In this document: piece after piece, positions 42,076 through 54,500 of the stretch | How positions within the stretch are numbered: the first letter of the stretch is position 1 | Layout: each line of letters opens with the position of its first letter | Source: Phascolarctos cinereus | Lineage: Eukaryota > Chordata > Mammalia > Diprotodontia > Phascolarctidae | Assembly (NCBI RefSeq): GCF_002099425.1 | Contig: NW_018344057.1 | Coordinates: forward strand, 7,654,001 to 7,718,000 | DNA: 64,000 bases | Direction of reading: 5' to 3' | Position numbers and translations under genes: made by a program | Notes under the pieces: model-generated | Told to the model about the DNA's origin: nothing | The model's database searches: none | The model's input: only the letters and a program-made list of their open reading frames with translations

Positions 42076-42374
42076 TAAGAGGCCTAATAAAAAATGTGTA
42101 GCTCCCTAGGCTTCTTCTCAGGGTGGTCTCTTCTGAGATATGCCTCCTCCACGTCCCTGGGACTGTTGGGGTAGGTACCTATTAAACACACTGCTCAAGT
42201 ACTCCACTGTGCTTTCTTTTATTGAGTCAAGTGTGATGACAACAGATTTAAATCAGACATTTAATAAAACAGAGTAATAAACAATACTATGGAATTAAAT
42301 CAGGTATGACCCTCTCCAGGCACTCAGTCCCAAATCGCTGCCTCCCACCTTCCTGTAGGGAACATCTCCTAGGG

Positions 42375-42665
42375 AACACAGTATTTGAGATTTAGAATGG
42401 ACCTTGACCAACTCATTAACCAAACCCTCTGATCCATCTAATCCTACCCATCTAATCCACTCCATAAGCCAAAAGAATCTCCACCACTACCTGCTCAACA
42501 AATGGTCATCCAACCTTTGCTTGAAGACCTCCAAGATTGATGGGGGGCGGGGAACCTGCCCTCTTCAAGGCAACCCATCCTATGTTTGGACAGCTTTTTT
42601 TTGGATACAAAGTCTTTTTAACATTAAGCCTGAATATTCCACTTTCAAACTTTGCAAACTTAATG
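42375..42665 (-). mobile_element. L3/CR1 LINE, first part
   Basis: Plus strand 'GGTCATCCAACCTTTGCTTG', 'AAGACCTCCAAGATTGATGG', 'CAAGGCAACCCATCCTATGT' and 'TTTTTAACATTAAGCCTGAA' match the L3 complement. The same stretch recurs at 48365-48650. The copy continues at 43285 after a simple repeat and a short L2 piece. Confidence 0.76.
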
Positions 42666-42675
42666 TACTCCATCT

Positions 42676-42905
<230 letters not shown>

Positions 42906-43169
42906 CTTTTTTCTCCACCTGTTCTCTAGTTGCAACCATCAGTGACTCACTCCTAACCCAATCACAGTTGGTGCAACTCTAAACCATCAACCATTCGCCC
43001 TTTGCCAGATGTCCACTATCCTATGTCTGCTTGCCCCATCTAGCAAGATTTCCATCTCTCCTTTCTAAACTGTGTATTTTGAAAGCTGTTGACTCACACA
43101 AATGCTTTTGGGCAAGTTCCAAATTGTAAATATAATATCTTTTCTTTTGATTCACTTCCTTACACATAT

Positions 43170-43258
43170 CATGTTGTTGTGTTTGTATCCCCAACACTTA
43201 GCATAGTGCTTGGCATATAGTAAGCTTCTTGACTCAGTTACTGACTATTGAATAATAT
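43170..43258 (+). mobile_element. L2 LINE 3' end
   Basis: 'GTTTGTATCCCCAACACTTA', 'GCATAGTGCTTGGCATATAG' and 'TTCTTGACTCAGTTACTGAC'. Inserted between the two L3 pieces. Confidence 0.74.
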
Positions 43259-43284
43259 TGCTATGACCCCTCTCCTTTTTCTCT

Positions 43285-44050
43285 CCTACAGCCTAAATAT
43301 CTCTTGTTCCTTCAAACAGTCTTCATGCCCTTTGCCATACTGCTTGCACCACTCTGAATGGTTTCCAACTTATCAGTGTCTTCCCTAAACTTTGGTACCA
43401 AGAATCGAACACAATACTTCTGACACAGTTTGGCCAGGGCAGTCCAGTAGCACTATCAACTACTTTTTCCTGAAAGTAATTCCCATCTTAACACAACAGA
43501 TAAAATTATCTTTCTTAGCTACTCTATCACATTAATTATTTGTTTGAAGCCTGTGGTCCATTAAAAATCCCAAAACTTTTTCAAGCGAACTGCTGTCTAT
43601 CCATGTCTCCTTCATCTTATATCTATGATGTTGATTTTTTGAACCCAAGGTAAGCTTGAACTCTACTAAATTTTGTATTATTAGATTTGTCCCAGTGCTC
43701 TAGCTTATCAAGATGGTGTAGGAACTTGACTCCATCACTGACTGTATTAGCTATCCATCATAGCTTTGTGGCAACTGCAGATCACATACCAGTTATGCCT
43801 TTATCCAAGTCACTAATGACAGTCTTTAATAGCATTAACTCAAGCGCAAATTTCTGAGGTATGTTACTGGAGACCTCTCTACAAGTATACATCAAATGAT
43901 GACAGCATGGGCCATTCAACTAGTTGTTGGTCCACATCTCTCTGTCTTTTCCCTAAGAATACTATAGAGCCCTCACTAAAATCTAGGTACAGTATGTCTA
44001 TACCTTTTAAAAAGTAAGTTGGTCATACTTTGATTTTCTTTTAATATTAC
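43285..44050 (-). mobile_element. L3/CR1 LINE, second part
   Basis: Long collinear match to the complement of L3: 'CTGAATGGTTTCCAACTTAT', 'CAGTGTCTTCCCTAAACTTT', 'AACACAATACTTCTGACACA', 'ACTTTTTCAAGCGAACTGCT', 'TTTGTCCCAGTGCTCTAGCT', 'GTTATGCCTTTATCCAAGTC' and 'GGCCATTCAACTAGTTGTTG'. CR1-clade LINE, inactive. Confidence 0.85.
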
Positions 44051-44127
44051 AGTTCTTTTCCAAATATTAAAAAAGGTGAAGCCTGACTTACAATGGTCAC
44101 ATTGATATCTTTAGGCAACTCCTCCCC

Positions 44128-44129
<2 letters not shown>

Positions 44130-44168
<39 letters not shown>

Positions 44169-44200
44169 GCACATTCACACATACACACAAACATACATAC
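44130..44200. repeat. (CA)n microsatellite
   Basis: About 36 bp of pure CA then CGCA, CATA and CAAA variants. Confidence 0.95.
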
Positions 44201-44830
44201 TTCTTGATCTTACAAGGTTGTCTCCAAGACCAGGAACATGAGTCTCAGGATCGCTGTTTAGACACTTAGGTTCAGGCAAAGTATAAAAAGCAGAAGAGGC
44301 ATCCAACATCTTTACATCCTGACTTGGACTCCCCAGGAATAATACTTGCTCTATCACCCACATGAGTAGTCACCATTTCTGCTGGGAGTGGGAAGTGGTC
44401 TGGAGAGGAGGGTGCCCCTCCCCACACCTTATGATAAGTCCCAGAGAATTACTTGACTCATATAATGTAGAGAAAGGAAGAAGAAAGAACTTCAGAGGGT
44501 ATAGTCATTCCACTTAAAGGCTATGGAGTGAATGGTTCTTCCTAACTTAAAGACCTCAATGAGCCAGTTTTCATGCATTTACCTCTCCCCACCATGGTAA
44601 TGAGGAGGAAGCATATGGAACTCAACAAGAAACCTCTGATTATGCATTTCTTTTATCAAAAGGCTCACCAGGAAAGGGTAGGACAAATGTACCACCAGAA
44701 GAAACCCAGCTCCAAGGATAGCACAGGTAGCAATGGAAGGAGCACAGCTCTAGGCATGTTCTATTGGATACACTCTAGCCAAAACTGAAGGACAAGAGGA
44801 GGTTTGGAATAGTTACTCTGAATAAACTCA
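44201..44830. other. Unassigned stretch
   Basis: No gene or repeat recognised. The 71-codon plus frame at 44573-44788 has no domain. Confidence 0.4.
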
Positions 44831-44834
44831 TTAC

Positions 44835-45360
44835 ACTGTGGAGAGATGGCATCATCAATAAAAGTAAGTACCTTGGGAGGAGAGGCAGATTTAGGGGGAA
44901 TATGATGAACTCATTTTTGGACACACTGGACAAACAGTATGCATTTGGAAATGTGTACTTGGAATACAGAATGGAAACCATTAATAGACATATAAATTTG
45001 GGAGTCATTGTTGTGGAGCTGATAATTAAAACCTTGAAAGTAAATGAGATTACCACAGGAGAAAGAGAGAAAAAGGCCTAGGGCACAGCCTTGGTGATAC
45101 TCATTTTTAGTTGTGGGAGGACATAGATAACGAGTAAACAATTGATACTAGCACAAGTTCCATTAATCAGGTAGGAGGAGAATGAAGAGAGACCAGAACC
45201 AGATAGAAGTTGAAGGAGGGAAAAACATCAGAAAGTATATATGCATGAAACACAAGAACAATTGTAAAGCAGGATATAAATTGCATTAATTTAAGACAAA
45301 TTGTTCAAAGTCAAGTAGAGGAGATGAATGTTATGCCTATTCAAGGTAATTGTACAAAAT
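44835..45360 (-). mobile_element. L2 LINE, reverse-transcriptase region
   Basis: The minus-strand translation at about 44989-45044 reads GFNYQLHNNDSQIYMSI, equivalent to the L2 RT block GFSYHCYADDTQLYLS. The YADD is replaced by NNDS here. Plus-strand landmarks are 'TGATGAACTCATTTTTGGAC', 'ATGAGATTACCACAGGAGAA' and 'CTAGGGCACAGCCTTGGTGA'. Confidence 0.8.
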
Positions 45361-46750
45361 ACTTTCTAAACAGGCACCAGTGTAGAATCATCTTTGGTCA
45401 GGCTTCAGCTTTTTTGACACGCTAAAAAAACCATAATATTAAAAGTAAATTAAATACTACCTATGGCCAGTCACTGAAGGTGTTTTGGTAGCAATTTCAC
45501 AGTTGAAGACTCAAATTTTCTTGCCTGATAAAAATTTATTTTTCTCCAGAGCCTCTGGAACTGAGTCAAAGGAAGTGGGAAGAAATGCAAAAATGGACTG
45601 TGTGACCCGATATAAGATGATAAGAATTTGGACCAAGGTATTCAACTTGTCTCTTAACTCTCTGATGGTCAAAAGAAGACTATATTTGGCCCAAAGAATA
45701 AGATAAATGTGAATTATCAGATAAAGAAAATATATATATATATATATATATATAGGTTAGCATGACACTCCTTCTATGATATAGGAGAATGTCCTTGTAT
45801 CACAGCCTGCCTCCTAACATGAAGGTCACAGGCACACTTTAGGGACCCCAATTTCTCTGGTTCATTGTCCATCCCCAGTTCTCTTCCAAATATCTTCAGT
45901 ATCCATATCCCCTCAAGAATATTCCCCTTTACAAGCATTTAGACTCACAAGGCTTAAAAGATGAGCCTAGATAGCTGTTTTAATTAATGGGAACAGATAA
46001 AGAAAAATAATGATACCTACCAATGAATAACCTCTCTCCTAGGGAATTGTTATTTATAGTTCTGGTCTGAGCAGGATCTCAGCAAGTGAAAGTCAAGGGT
46101 AGCTTTTTCATATCAGTGCTCTTCATCGTAGCTCTTTTTCATGAATCTCCCCTTAGCTCCCAGCAGGTAGTGTTTGCTCTGTTGCCAGCTTCCATAGTTC
46201 TGCTGTTTTCAGCAAGATGATGCTCCTTACTCACTAAAGGAAGGAGCTGTCCAACAACTGGCCCATATGTAGAGAATTCGAGATCTGTTTATGGATGATG
46301 TTTTTAAGCCTTTCTTTACAATCCATGTAGGCATGCATCCTCAGGTCTCTTCTATACAACAGATTTCTTGGGGTTAATGACCACTTATGGAGGTTTGCTG
46401 TGACTCATTGTTATTTTCCTTCTTTCTCTCCTGACACCTGGCTGATGGATCTCTTGCTTTCGTCAGTACTTTTCACTAAGTTTGAGGCTTAGGGGGAACA
46501 TTCTAAAGCTCTTCCATATTTTCCCTCTATTCCCATGTTCTCCAGGATAGCTGCTCAGGATTATTCAAATTACCCAAGGTATCTTTTCAAAACACAGATG
46601 GTACTAACTCCTTCACATGTGCCCCCTTATCAGAAGAAAGATTTGTAGTTCCTACTACAAAAAGATAACCTACATATGAACACGCAAGTAGCAAAAAGGT
46701 TCTTCTAGATTTGTGATATTTCCCCATCTGAGAAGTCATCTCCCCTTGGC
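45361..46750. other. Unassigned stretch with a TA microsatellite
   Basis: A (TA)n tract lies at 45729-45754. Otherwise no gene or repeat family is recognised. The 73-codon plus frame at 45485-45706 has no domain. Confidence 0.4.
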
Positions 46751-46751
46751 C

Positions 46752-46955
46752 CCACAGGATCATAGACGTAGAGTCCTAACGAACTTTAGAAGCTATCTGG
46801 TTCAATGCATGTATTTTACAGGTAAAGAAACTAAGGCATAGGGAAGTTAAGTGACTGGCCTACGGTCACACAAGTAACCAGAGACAGAGTCAGGATTTAA
46901 ATCTAGGTCTTCTGAGTCCAAATCTAGCATTCTTTCCACTATACCGCATTGCCTT
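46752..46955 (-). mobile_element. MIR SINE, near full length
   Basis: 'GAACTTTAGAAGCTATCTGG', 'ATTTTACAGGTAAAGAAACT', 'AGTTAAGTGACTGGCCTACG', 'GATTTAAATCTAGGTCTTCT' and 'CTTTCCACTATACCGCATTG'. Minus strand in consensus order. Confidence 0.82.
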
Positions 46956-48364
46956 TTTGGCAGAAAGCATCCCCTTCGGTACTTCTAAATCTTCCTAGGG
47001 CAGGATGCTGCATTTTCACAAGGGCCATCAGTTACAGGTGCCATTCATCCAAAGATGAATCTCCTGGTATGTCATCATCAGGATATGGCAGATCTGAAAG
47101 CCACATGCTCTAACCTAGTCTTTCTAGGGCTAGATCAACAATGTGTATTTGTGCCCTGGTTGGCAAGGAATAGCAGCACACATTATAGCCTTGGAATACA
47201 ATAAAGCTAAGACACATAACGAAATTGATTTTACCTCACTCTCTTGGTGCTCTCTCAAGGAGGGACAGATGGAGTTGACAAATTTTGTTCATAACTCTTA
47301 GCTCATCCACTGCCCTTTCTCAGATATCACCTGTCTTATTGTCCTCCTTCACTGCCCAGGCTTTATTAAAATCATTCCCATGGGCCCTTAAAAATGCAAT
47401 CTGTTATGGACACTTGCTGTCCTTTTCCTGTGATTTAATTATGGAAGGTGCTGCTTGAGCTGCCTCCAAACATCTCCCAACTTCATTTTCTTTGCTCTAT
47501 ATTGTATTAGTATTTAGTAATTTTATTTTCTTGATGGTATCAGTCATCTATTAAAGGAATATTTGCACAGATTTTAATGGCTGTCCCATTAGTACATAAT
47601 AACCTATATGAAATCTCAACAAATATGGGTAGAAATCAATCTGTATTTAATGAACACAAAACTACTGGTCCTATTAAAGTTAAAGGTTGCAAATGATATG
47701 GTTGGTTAGCTAAATATCAGTTCTGTTTACAAGAGCACATTTCTTGAGTTTGTCTTGTTTCTATAACAAGTTTTGGGATCTAAAAATATTTTTAATTAAC
47801 TAACTGATATGTAACAGAAATTAATTGGTTGCTATGTATCATTAGCTCTATCCCCTGGAACTAAGATGTGCCTCAAAGTAGCTGCATCCACTGAAAATCA
47901 GTCTGCATAATGCTACACACTGCCCTACCACCCTCCACACCTCCCCATCTTCATAATCAACCATCTAATCTAGATCCCCACCTAATCAAATACTTTGGAT
48001 TTACAATCTCTGCCTTACTTTCTTCACACTTTCATGAAGTTTCTAAATCTTTGGCCCTTCGCTGAAGTCTCCTTGAGTCTATAGATAAGTAGACCAAAAA
48101 GCAGAAATGGATACACCTCAAGCACAGTATGACTGTACTAAACAGTATGAATGTTATAGCAACTATTGGTCAGTTACTTCCTCTTCCACTGTCTTGAAAT
48201 CAAGTTTTTGATACTTACCTACTTACATTTCTATCCAAATAAATATGTCATAAAGATTATGGGGGAAAAGGGTAAGCAGATTAGTACATTCCTAGAGGAA
48301 AGGATATGTGTTATTTTAAAGGATTTTCTTTTAATTTAAAGAAATCTCTAAGCCCAAAATAAGT
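46956..48364. other. Repeat-poor AT-rich island, candidate conserved non-coding DNA
   Basis: 1.4 kb without recognised repeats. 47360-47870 is AT-rich but not simple, with homeodomain-like sites ('AATTTTATTTTC', 'CCCATTAGTAC', 'TTTTAATTAACTAAC', 'GAAATTAATTGG'). This character is common in enhancers of gene deserts. Conservation has not been tested. Confidence 0.4.
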
Positions 48365-49118
48365 TTGATTTGGGATGTATTGCCCTATAGTCTCCTCAAG
48401 GGTAGAAACCACCTCAGAGTTGAAAGAGACAACAGAGGCCATTTAATCCCACTGGAGCCTGAGAGAAGATCTCCTCTGTACAACACACCTGACAAATGGC
48501 TATTCAGGCTTTGTGTGAAGACTTCCAGAGGAGTGGGAATAGCATTACTTCCTAACTGAACCCATTACACTTTTACATAGCTATAATTGTTAGGAAACTT
48601 TTTCTTACATCAATCCTAAATTTCCTTCTGTTGACTGTGAAAATCAATCAAATTACCCTATGCCACTATAAAGTAAGTGATAAAAAATGCTACACCCTGG
48701 TACCTAAAATGGGAACGCATCTCAGTTGAGTCAAATCAATCAAAGGCATTCCAACTTAGGGTGAAAAGACCTAATTTTGCCCTCTTGGGAAAACAGAACA
48801 ATCCTCATCCATTTTCTACATAACAACCTTTAAAATAGCTGACAATAGTTATCATATTGCATAATTCTTCTCTTCTCCAGGCTAAAAAGCCTTACTTCCT
48901 TCAAAAGTTCTTTATATTACATGAATTTGAATAGCATCAGTAATAAGGAATACATCCTCAAGACACTTTCCAACTTGTCAGTGTCTTTCCAATGATGTGA
49001 CCCTTAACGTTGAATACAGTACTTCAGATGTGGTCTGACCTCAGCAGAGTTCAGGAGACTAGTCCTTCATGCTATGCCTTTCTTAATTCAGCCAAAAACC
49101 AAATTAGCTTTCTTGGAT
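48365..49118 (-). mobile_element. L3/CR1 LINE
   Basis: 'GAGAGAAGATCTCCTCTGTA', 'AGACTTCCAGAGGAGTGGGA', 'TAATTGTTAGGAAACTTTTT', 'CTTACATCAATCCTAAATTT', 'CTTCTCTTCTCCAGGCTAAA', 'TTCAGATGTGGTCTGACCTC' and 'AAACCAAATTAGCTTTCTTG'. Minus-strand L3, covering the same part as the copy at 42.4-44.05 kb. Confidence 0.86.
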
Positions 49119-49119
49119 G

Positions 49120-49205
49120 TTTTATTTCTCTTTATGTCCTCATCACCTAGTATGTTGCCTTATACACTGACAATATTTATTAATATTCATTGATTGATCA
49201 CGTTA
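49120..49205 (+). mobile_element. L2 LINE 3' end
   Basis: 'TTATGTCCTCATCACCTAGT', 'ATGTTGCCTTATACACTGAC' and 'TATTCATTGATTGATCAC'. Degraded but in L2 order. Confidence 0.55.
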
Positions 49206-50788
49206 GTTGAATGATTCAGTAGTAATATCGAGGTCCAGGTTCTTAGCTTTGCATTCAGAATCTTTCTTCCAGTCATTCTTTCCAGTCTCATCTTTCCCTG
49301 TTTCACAATATGAACCCTCAGTTCCAGGATGAATAAATGGATGAATGAATTAATTAAATTGAGCAGCTCATGAAGTTATCTCCAATAACTTTCTAGGGCA
49401 TTTCTATAACATATGCCATCTGTTCCCAATTTTTTCCTTTTGATTTATTAAATGGGTTAGAAATATTGGTGAAATGGGCCAGATAAAATGAATCCAGATA
49501 GTGGCATGTTGAATGGAGATATTTCTAGAACGAGATGACATCTAGGAATTGTTAGAATGTTCAAAGAAGGGCACAAAAACATGTTTCTCCCACTACAATA
49601 CTCAGCAGCTGTTTAGTGGAATGGAAGAACAGTCAATGAGAGCTCAGTAATTAGAGAATGCGCAGACTGTTGCCCTTCCTGGAAGGTAATAGAGAGCCTA
49701 CCTGGTTTTGATTCATTTCATGGAGGCTTGATAAGCCCACTTCTGGCCATGAGTGACCAAAAAATTACTAATGTTGTGACAAAAAGCCTTCAGATTGGCT
49801 GAGGAGCCAGACCTGAAGGTGCATACAAGAGATTTGAGTGGGTGATTTCTTATTTTCTTTCCTGGTGGCATTCTGTTAAGCCTTCAGGTGGGGAGAAAGC
49901 AACCAACCACAGCTGTCACTTCCCTTTCTATATATCTGGCAGCCTGTTTTTTTTTTTTATTGTTTTATGATCTTGGACAAATGAGTATCTGAAGATAAAA
50001 TGGACCAGGATATGATTTTCTAAATTTCAAAAGGTCAGAAGAGCCATCAGAGGTTCCTTCAACAACCAGCATTAGTAACAGATTAGTAAGTGGAGCCAAC
50101 AGTATGAGTAACTGGGTCTGGTGAGGAGCCTGTCTTGAAGAGCAACCTACTTGACCCAGCCCAAAAGAGGATTGACTTATCTGCTAAGAAATCATTCTTG
50201 CAAGAGTCATCCCAGGTAAGCAAAAGAGCAACTGACTTATTAACAATGCCACTTCCCAAAGTGAATTTCACAGGGACTCCTTGAAGGGAAAAAATGACTC
50301 TTAGGGCCAAGAGTTGTATTTAGGCTTCAAGTGTTAGCTCACTCTCCCTATGGAGAGTGTGTAGGGAGGAGAGTATATTTCCAGTTTGGAGGAGAATATT
50401 TCATGCTTTAAGCTTGAGTCTATTTTCCCAGGGATAGAGGACACCTCTCAGTTTGGGGGAATAAGTTTGTCATTCCTCTTACTATGCTTTCTCAGCAAAC
50501 ATCCTTTTTTATAAAAGCTAATCGATTTCAACCGGCTGATTGATATTGGGAGGAACACATTGAATGGGGGCTTGTGAACAATAGTGTTGGAAAGCCGAGC
50601 CCCTCAGAGTTACCCTTAGGCAACCTTTCTGGGAATTATCTTGTTAGTGAAATTTGGAGTTGAGAGAGTAAGCCAAGAGGCTCACAGTAACCTTTCAGGG
50701 ACTTCACACTACTTTGTGAAAAGAAATTCATTAAGTGTCATACAAACCCTGAACTTTACCAGAAGCAACTTTGTGGGCATGCTTATAT
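49206..50788. other. Unassigned stretch
   Basis: No gene or repeat family recognised. A 75-codon minus frame (50083-50310) has no domain. Confidence 0.4.
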
Positions 50789-50789
50789 T

Positions 50790-50922
50790 AATCTAGAATT
50801 CAAATGTAAACCCCTTGAGGACAGAGACTTTTTAATTTTATTTTTATAATCTCAAGATTTAACACAGTAACCTGCAAGAAAAAGTATTTAATAAATTCTC
50901 ATTAAATTGAACTGAACCATGT
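50790..50922 (+). mobile_element. L2 LINE 3' end
   Basis: 'ATTCAAATGTAAACCCCTTG', 'AGGACAGAGACTTTTTAATT', 'AGATTTAACACAGTAACCTG' and 'TTTAATAAATTCTCATTAAA'. Plus strand. Confidence 0.74.
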
Positions 50923-50934
50923 CCTCAATAGCCT

Positions 50935-51197
50935 TTATCTTTTTTAAAAATTTATTTTATTTTTAATTTATGAAATAAAACAAACATTTCCATAACATAG
51001 TGTAATAAAAAAGATGATTGCACGTGGATGCAAATCTACTCTGTACAACTTGCTACTCCTTTTAAATATACAATAGTTATCATGTAAATTTCTTTTTTTT
51101 CTTTTTTTCTTCCCTCCCCTTCTCCCACCCTAGAGATGGAGACCATTAGACACAAACAGGGTGTGTATGTATATGTGTGTGTATGTGTGTATGTGTA

Positions 51198-51243
<46 letters not shown>

Positions 51244-51345
51244 AAATTATTCTATATATACTTCTGTTTCTCAGTTCCTTCTCTGGATGCAGATAACATC
51301 TTTTTTCATACATCCTTTATAGGTGCAATCCCTTCATTTCCTAGG
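50935..51345 (-). mobile_element. Marsupial L1 3' region
   Basis: Starts T-rich (poly-A side), then 'CATTTCCATAACATAGTGTA', 'AAGATGATTGCACGTGGATG', 'CAATAGTTATCATGTAAATT', 'GAGATGGAGACCATTAGACA' and 'TCAGTTCCTTCTCTGGATGC'. I recognise this as a common marsupial L1-type 3' region. A TATG/TA microsatellite (51158-51241) sits in it. Confidence 0.66.
51158..51241. repeat. (GT)n/(TATG)n/(TA)n microsatellite
   Basis: Begins as GTGTATGTATATGTGT and ends as a pure TA run at 51202-51241. Confidence 0.95.
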
Positions 51346-52589
51346 AGAAATTGAATGCCTATGAGGTGACGTACTTTGCCTAAGTTCATGCAGATAGTAG
51401 ATAGAAGAACTAGAGACATCTGAGGTCATATGAGCGATAAGATGCCAAACTAGACATTTTCTTCAATCCCCACAACTTTTAAAACCTCTCCAAAACAGAA
51501 ATTATGACCCAAAGATAAAGCAACTTCAGCTCTTTCCACGATCTAACACACCTAGAATCCAAAGGAAGCTAACCTCCCCAGCTCCAAACCCAGGAACTGA
51601 TGCTTATTGATACTGAACTCATTCAGTACCCCTTCCCCACCTCCTATGCTACTGGCATCAAGGCCACACCAGTAAACCCAAGGACATACCACAATCTCAT
51701 ATCATAATCCACCCTGTGCCCCTTCTTTTCTCTTCTCTGCCCTACCCTTTCTTCTTCTAGTGCTGTAGACACCCCAGCTTGAGACTCCAGAAGTTTTCTC
51801 AGGCCCCAACAGCCAGCTTGGCCAGAGACTATAAGAGCCTACATCCCTGAAGCACCGGCACTACAAAGTTCTGAACTTCTAGTGCCAGTGCCAGAGGGCT
51901 CTACCAGTGCCAGGGGAAGCAGGCTTATGCCAGGCCAGAGAACTAAGGAATAGAAGGAGTGGGATCAGTCACTAGGACATGACACCCCAAATGTGGGAGG
52001 CTGTATAGCTCTCCATCAAGCCTGAGGGGAGAGCACAGCACCCAGCTGGAGTCAATTCTGACCACCCCAAAATCAACCGTGGCAAAAAACCTAGGTTCTT
52101 CAACTCTGAATTGTCCAGTGTAGGAGAAGCCTAAGATGTTTCAAGATCCAGCCCCCAAGGAAATCGTGACCAGAAGTGAGAGAGTCAAAAGTAAATGATA
52201 ATAAAAATAAGGAGAGGGAAAAGAGGGAGGAGAGGGATGACTGAAACTCAAAGATTTCAGGAAAAATGAATCTCAAAGGCCTTGAATATAAACAGATAAA
52301 TCGACAGGAAAAACAGTATCAAAAGGAAAAATGGTCTCCAGATCTAATAAATGAGTTTGTGCATCTCTGAGTAAAAACTGCAAAATGAAGGAAAATGATC
52401 CAATACTTGATGAGACAGAGGACTCTGTGAAATTTGAGATCATAGGACCACAATAAGCTGTTGATGAGTGATTTAAAAGAGAAATAAGAATTATAAAAGA
52501 AGAACATATGTGTGTATACACATATGCACCTATGTATGCGTATGTATATATGTGTATGTATGTCCTGCAAAGCAAATATTAAGAGCAAA

Positions 52590-53270
52590 GTAGAAAAACT
52601 TGAATCTGCAATGGCAAGTTTCACCAAAGACACAAGAGAGAGAACAATATATTGGGAGTGAAAATGCACAGAAGTAAAGGACAACCTAGAAGAAAAAAAG
52701 CTGAAAACAAAAATATTAAACGAAAATATGTTTATTACACAAGCAAAACACACTTATCTTGCAGACAAGATGTGTAGAGAAAACCTCAGGATCATAGGTC
52801 TCCCAGAAGAACATGACAGAACAAGAAACCTTAACACTATAGTGGGAAAAATAATAGAAGAGAATTGCCAAGAGCTTCTGAAAACAAAAAATTATATCCC
52901 AACTGAAAGAATTCATAGATTGCCTCCACAGGAAAAAAACAAAAACAAAAAACAAAACCCAAGGCTGTTTCAAGACAAATAGTGGTTATATTTAACAATT
53001 CAATTCAGGAAAAAGTTCTGCAAACCATTAGGAGAAAGACCATCAAAAGCAAAGGAAAGGATTTTTGAATAATGCAAGACTATTCCACATCCACTAGAAA
53101 AAGGAGGAAGGAAGGGAATAATGTGTTCCTAAGAGCATTGGAGCTCAGGAAGCATCCCAGGATGACCTATACTACAAATTTGAGCTTACTCATACAGGAC
53201 TACAGATGGACATTCAGTAATAAAGAAGATTTCAAAATTTTTTTTAAAAAAGAAAACCAGAAATAAACAG
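52590..53270 (+). pseudogene. L1 ORF1p remnant (RNA-binding protein)
   Basis: ORF1p is the trimeric RNA-binding chaperone of L1 ribonucleoprotein. The frame at 52728-52982 contains RENLRIIGLPEE, the start of the RRM domain, then NLNTIVGKIIEENCQELL and RIHRLPPQEK. A second frame (53072-53266) contains the C-terminal domain: IMQDYSTSTRKRRKEG-like sequence (after a stop), LRKHPRMTYTTNLSLLIQ and FSNKEDFKIFFKK. The two frames are separated by a shift after the AAAAACAAAA run near 52935, with stops near 52981 and 53068, so no intact protein remains. The expected coiled-coil region upstream is disrupted, and a TATG/GTAT simple repeat (about 52507-52562) lies in it. Confidence 0.8.
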
Positions 53271-53279
53271 ATTATTTGC

Positions 53280-54480
53280 TTCACAAATACCCCAAACAAC
53301 AGAATTGCAGGAAGAGCAAATAAATATAGACGGCAAGAGAGTGGCAAAAAAAAAAAAATAGGAGATTTCTTTCTAAAGGAAATTTTCTAAGAGACAGAGG
53401 TGAAGGTGGAAATCTGGTAGAAGATCTGTCTGAAGAGGCAGACAGGGAGGCATTGTAGGCAGAAACTGGAAACACCCAGCCTACAGGTGAATACTTCTTT
53501 TGTGGTACTACATTACAACATGGGAGGCAACATGAAAGAAGAAGGGGAGCAGGAGGATAGAGGGGATTAAGTGATGTGCTGGGGTCAAATCAAGGGTTAG
53601 CAATAAGGGAAAGGTGACATCTGTGGTCTCAGAAAGAGAAGAGCCTACAGGGGAGTAGGGAAAAGACTGAAGAGGCAGGGAAAGAATCCTTCCTTACTTT
53701 AGAGGTGGGAGGGGGTTCCACTGATGAATGCTCTTATGGGTGAAAAGAGATGAGGACCTTACATTGGATGAGACCTGGGAGATTTGATGCCTGAAAAGTC
53801 TATCTGTCCTGGGAGTGAGAGAGGTGGAACCCCTGGAGGAGCAGAAGAACATGAACACAGGGAAGAAATTTCCAAGCAAATGTAGGGGGAAAAAATAAAA
53901 GAAACTATAGATCAATGGGGGGAAAGGATTGCAGGAAGGGATCCTACCATGGGGCAGTGTCCTCTCTGACACTTGTAATATTGGCATTGTTTTGAGAATG
54001 AGTCACAATGGAAAAGGGGAATCCATGGAGTAAGCCCTACAAGGAAGTGGTGGAAAATGCCTAGAAGGTGGAGCCTGGAATGAATACCTTGGAAACTTTG
54101 TATAATAGATACAGAGAAAAAAAGAGAGACCAGATGGTTTTAAGTGTCATGAATCAGAGAATGATGGTCTAGAGTAAACAGAAAGGGGAGATGGATAATG
54201 AAGAGAGTGAAAGAAATCCTTTTTGGAAAGGGGCACCAAAAAATGAAATTTAAAAATTAATGAACAGTACTTGTTGAAAGGAGAGGAAAGGGAAGTCTAC
54301 ATGGTTAACTGAGAGGGGGAAAAAGAGGAGGAAAAAATATGCAACCAGGTAAAAGCAGGAGAGAGGAACAAATAAATAAAACTCTAAAAGGAAAAGGGTA
54401 ACAAATGAAAAGAGGAGATGGGGCTGGGAGTGGGGAAAAGAGCCAGTAGAAACAATGCCACCTTAAAAAAAAGATTAAAT
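53280..54480 (+). other. Long purine-rich spacer between ORF1 and ORF2 stub
   Basis: About 1.2 kb of A/G-rich DNA without an open frame on the plus strand. In eutherian L1 the spacer between ORF1 and ORF2 is very short, so this is long in comparison. Whether such a spacer is normal for some marsupial L1 or HAL1 lineages, or results from an insertion, cannot be told from one copy. The minus-strand frames here (53694-53987, 54305-54724) are composition artefacts. Confidence 0.55.
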
Positions 54481-54500
54481 AATTAAAGGAACATGATATC

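Noticed and set aside
52319-52973. Minus-strand frames of 144 and 85 codons over the L1 ORF1 region
   Set aside because: They are shadows of the plus-strand ORF1 remnant, which has the recognisable L1 motifs.
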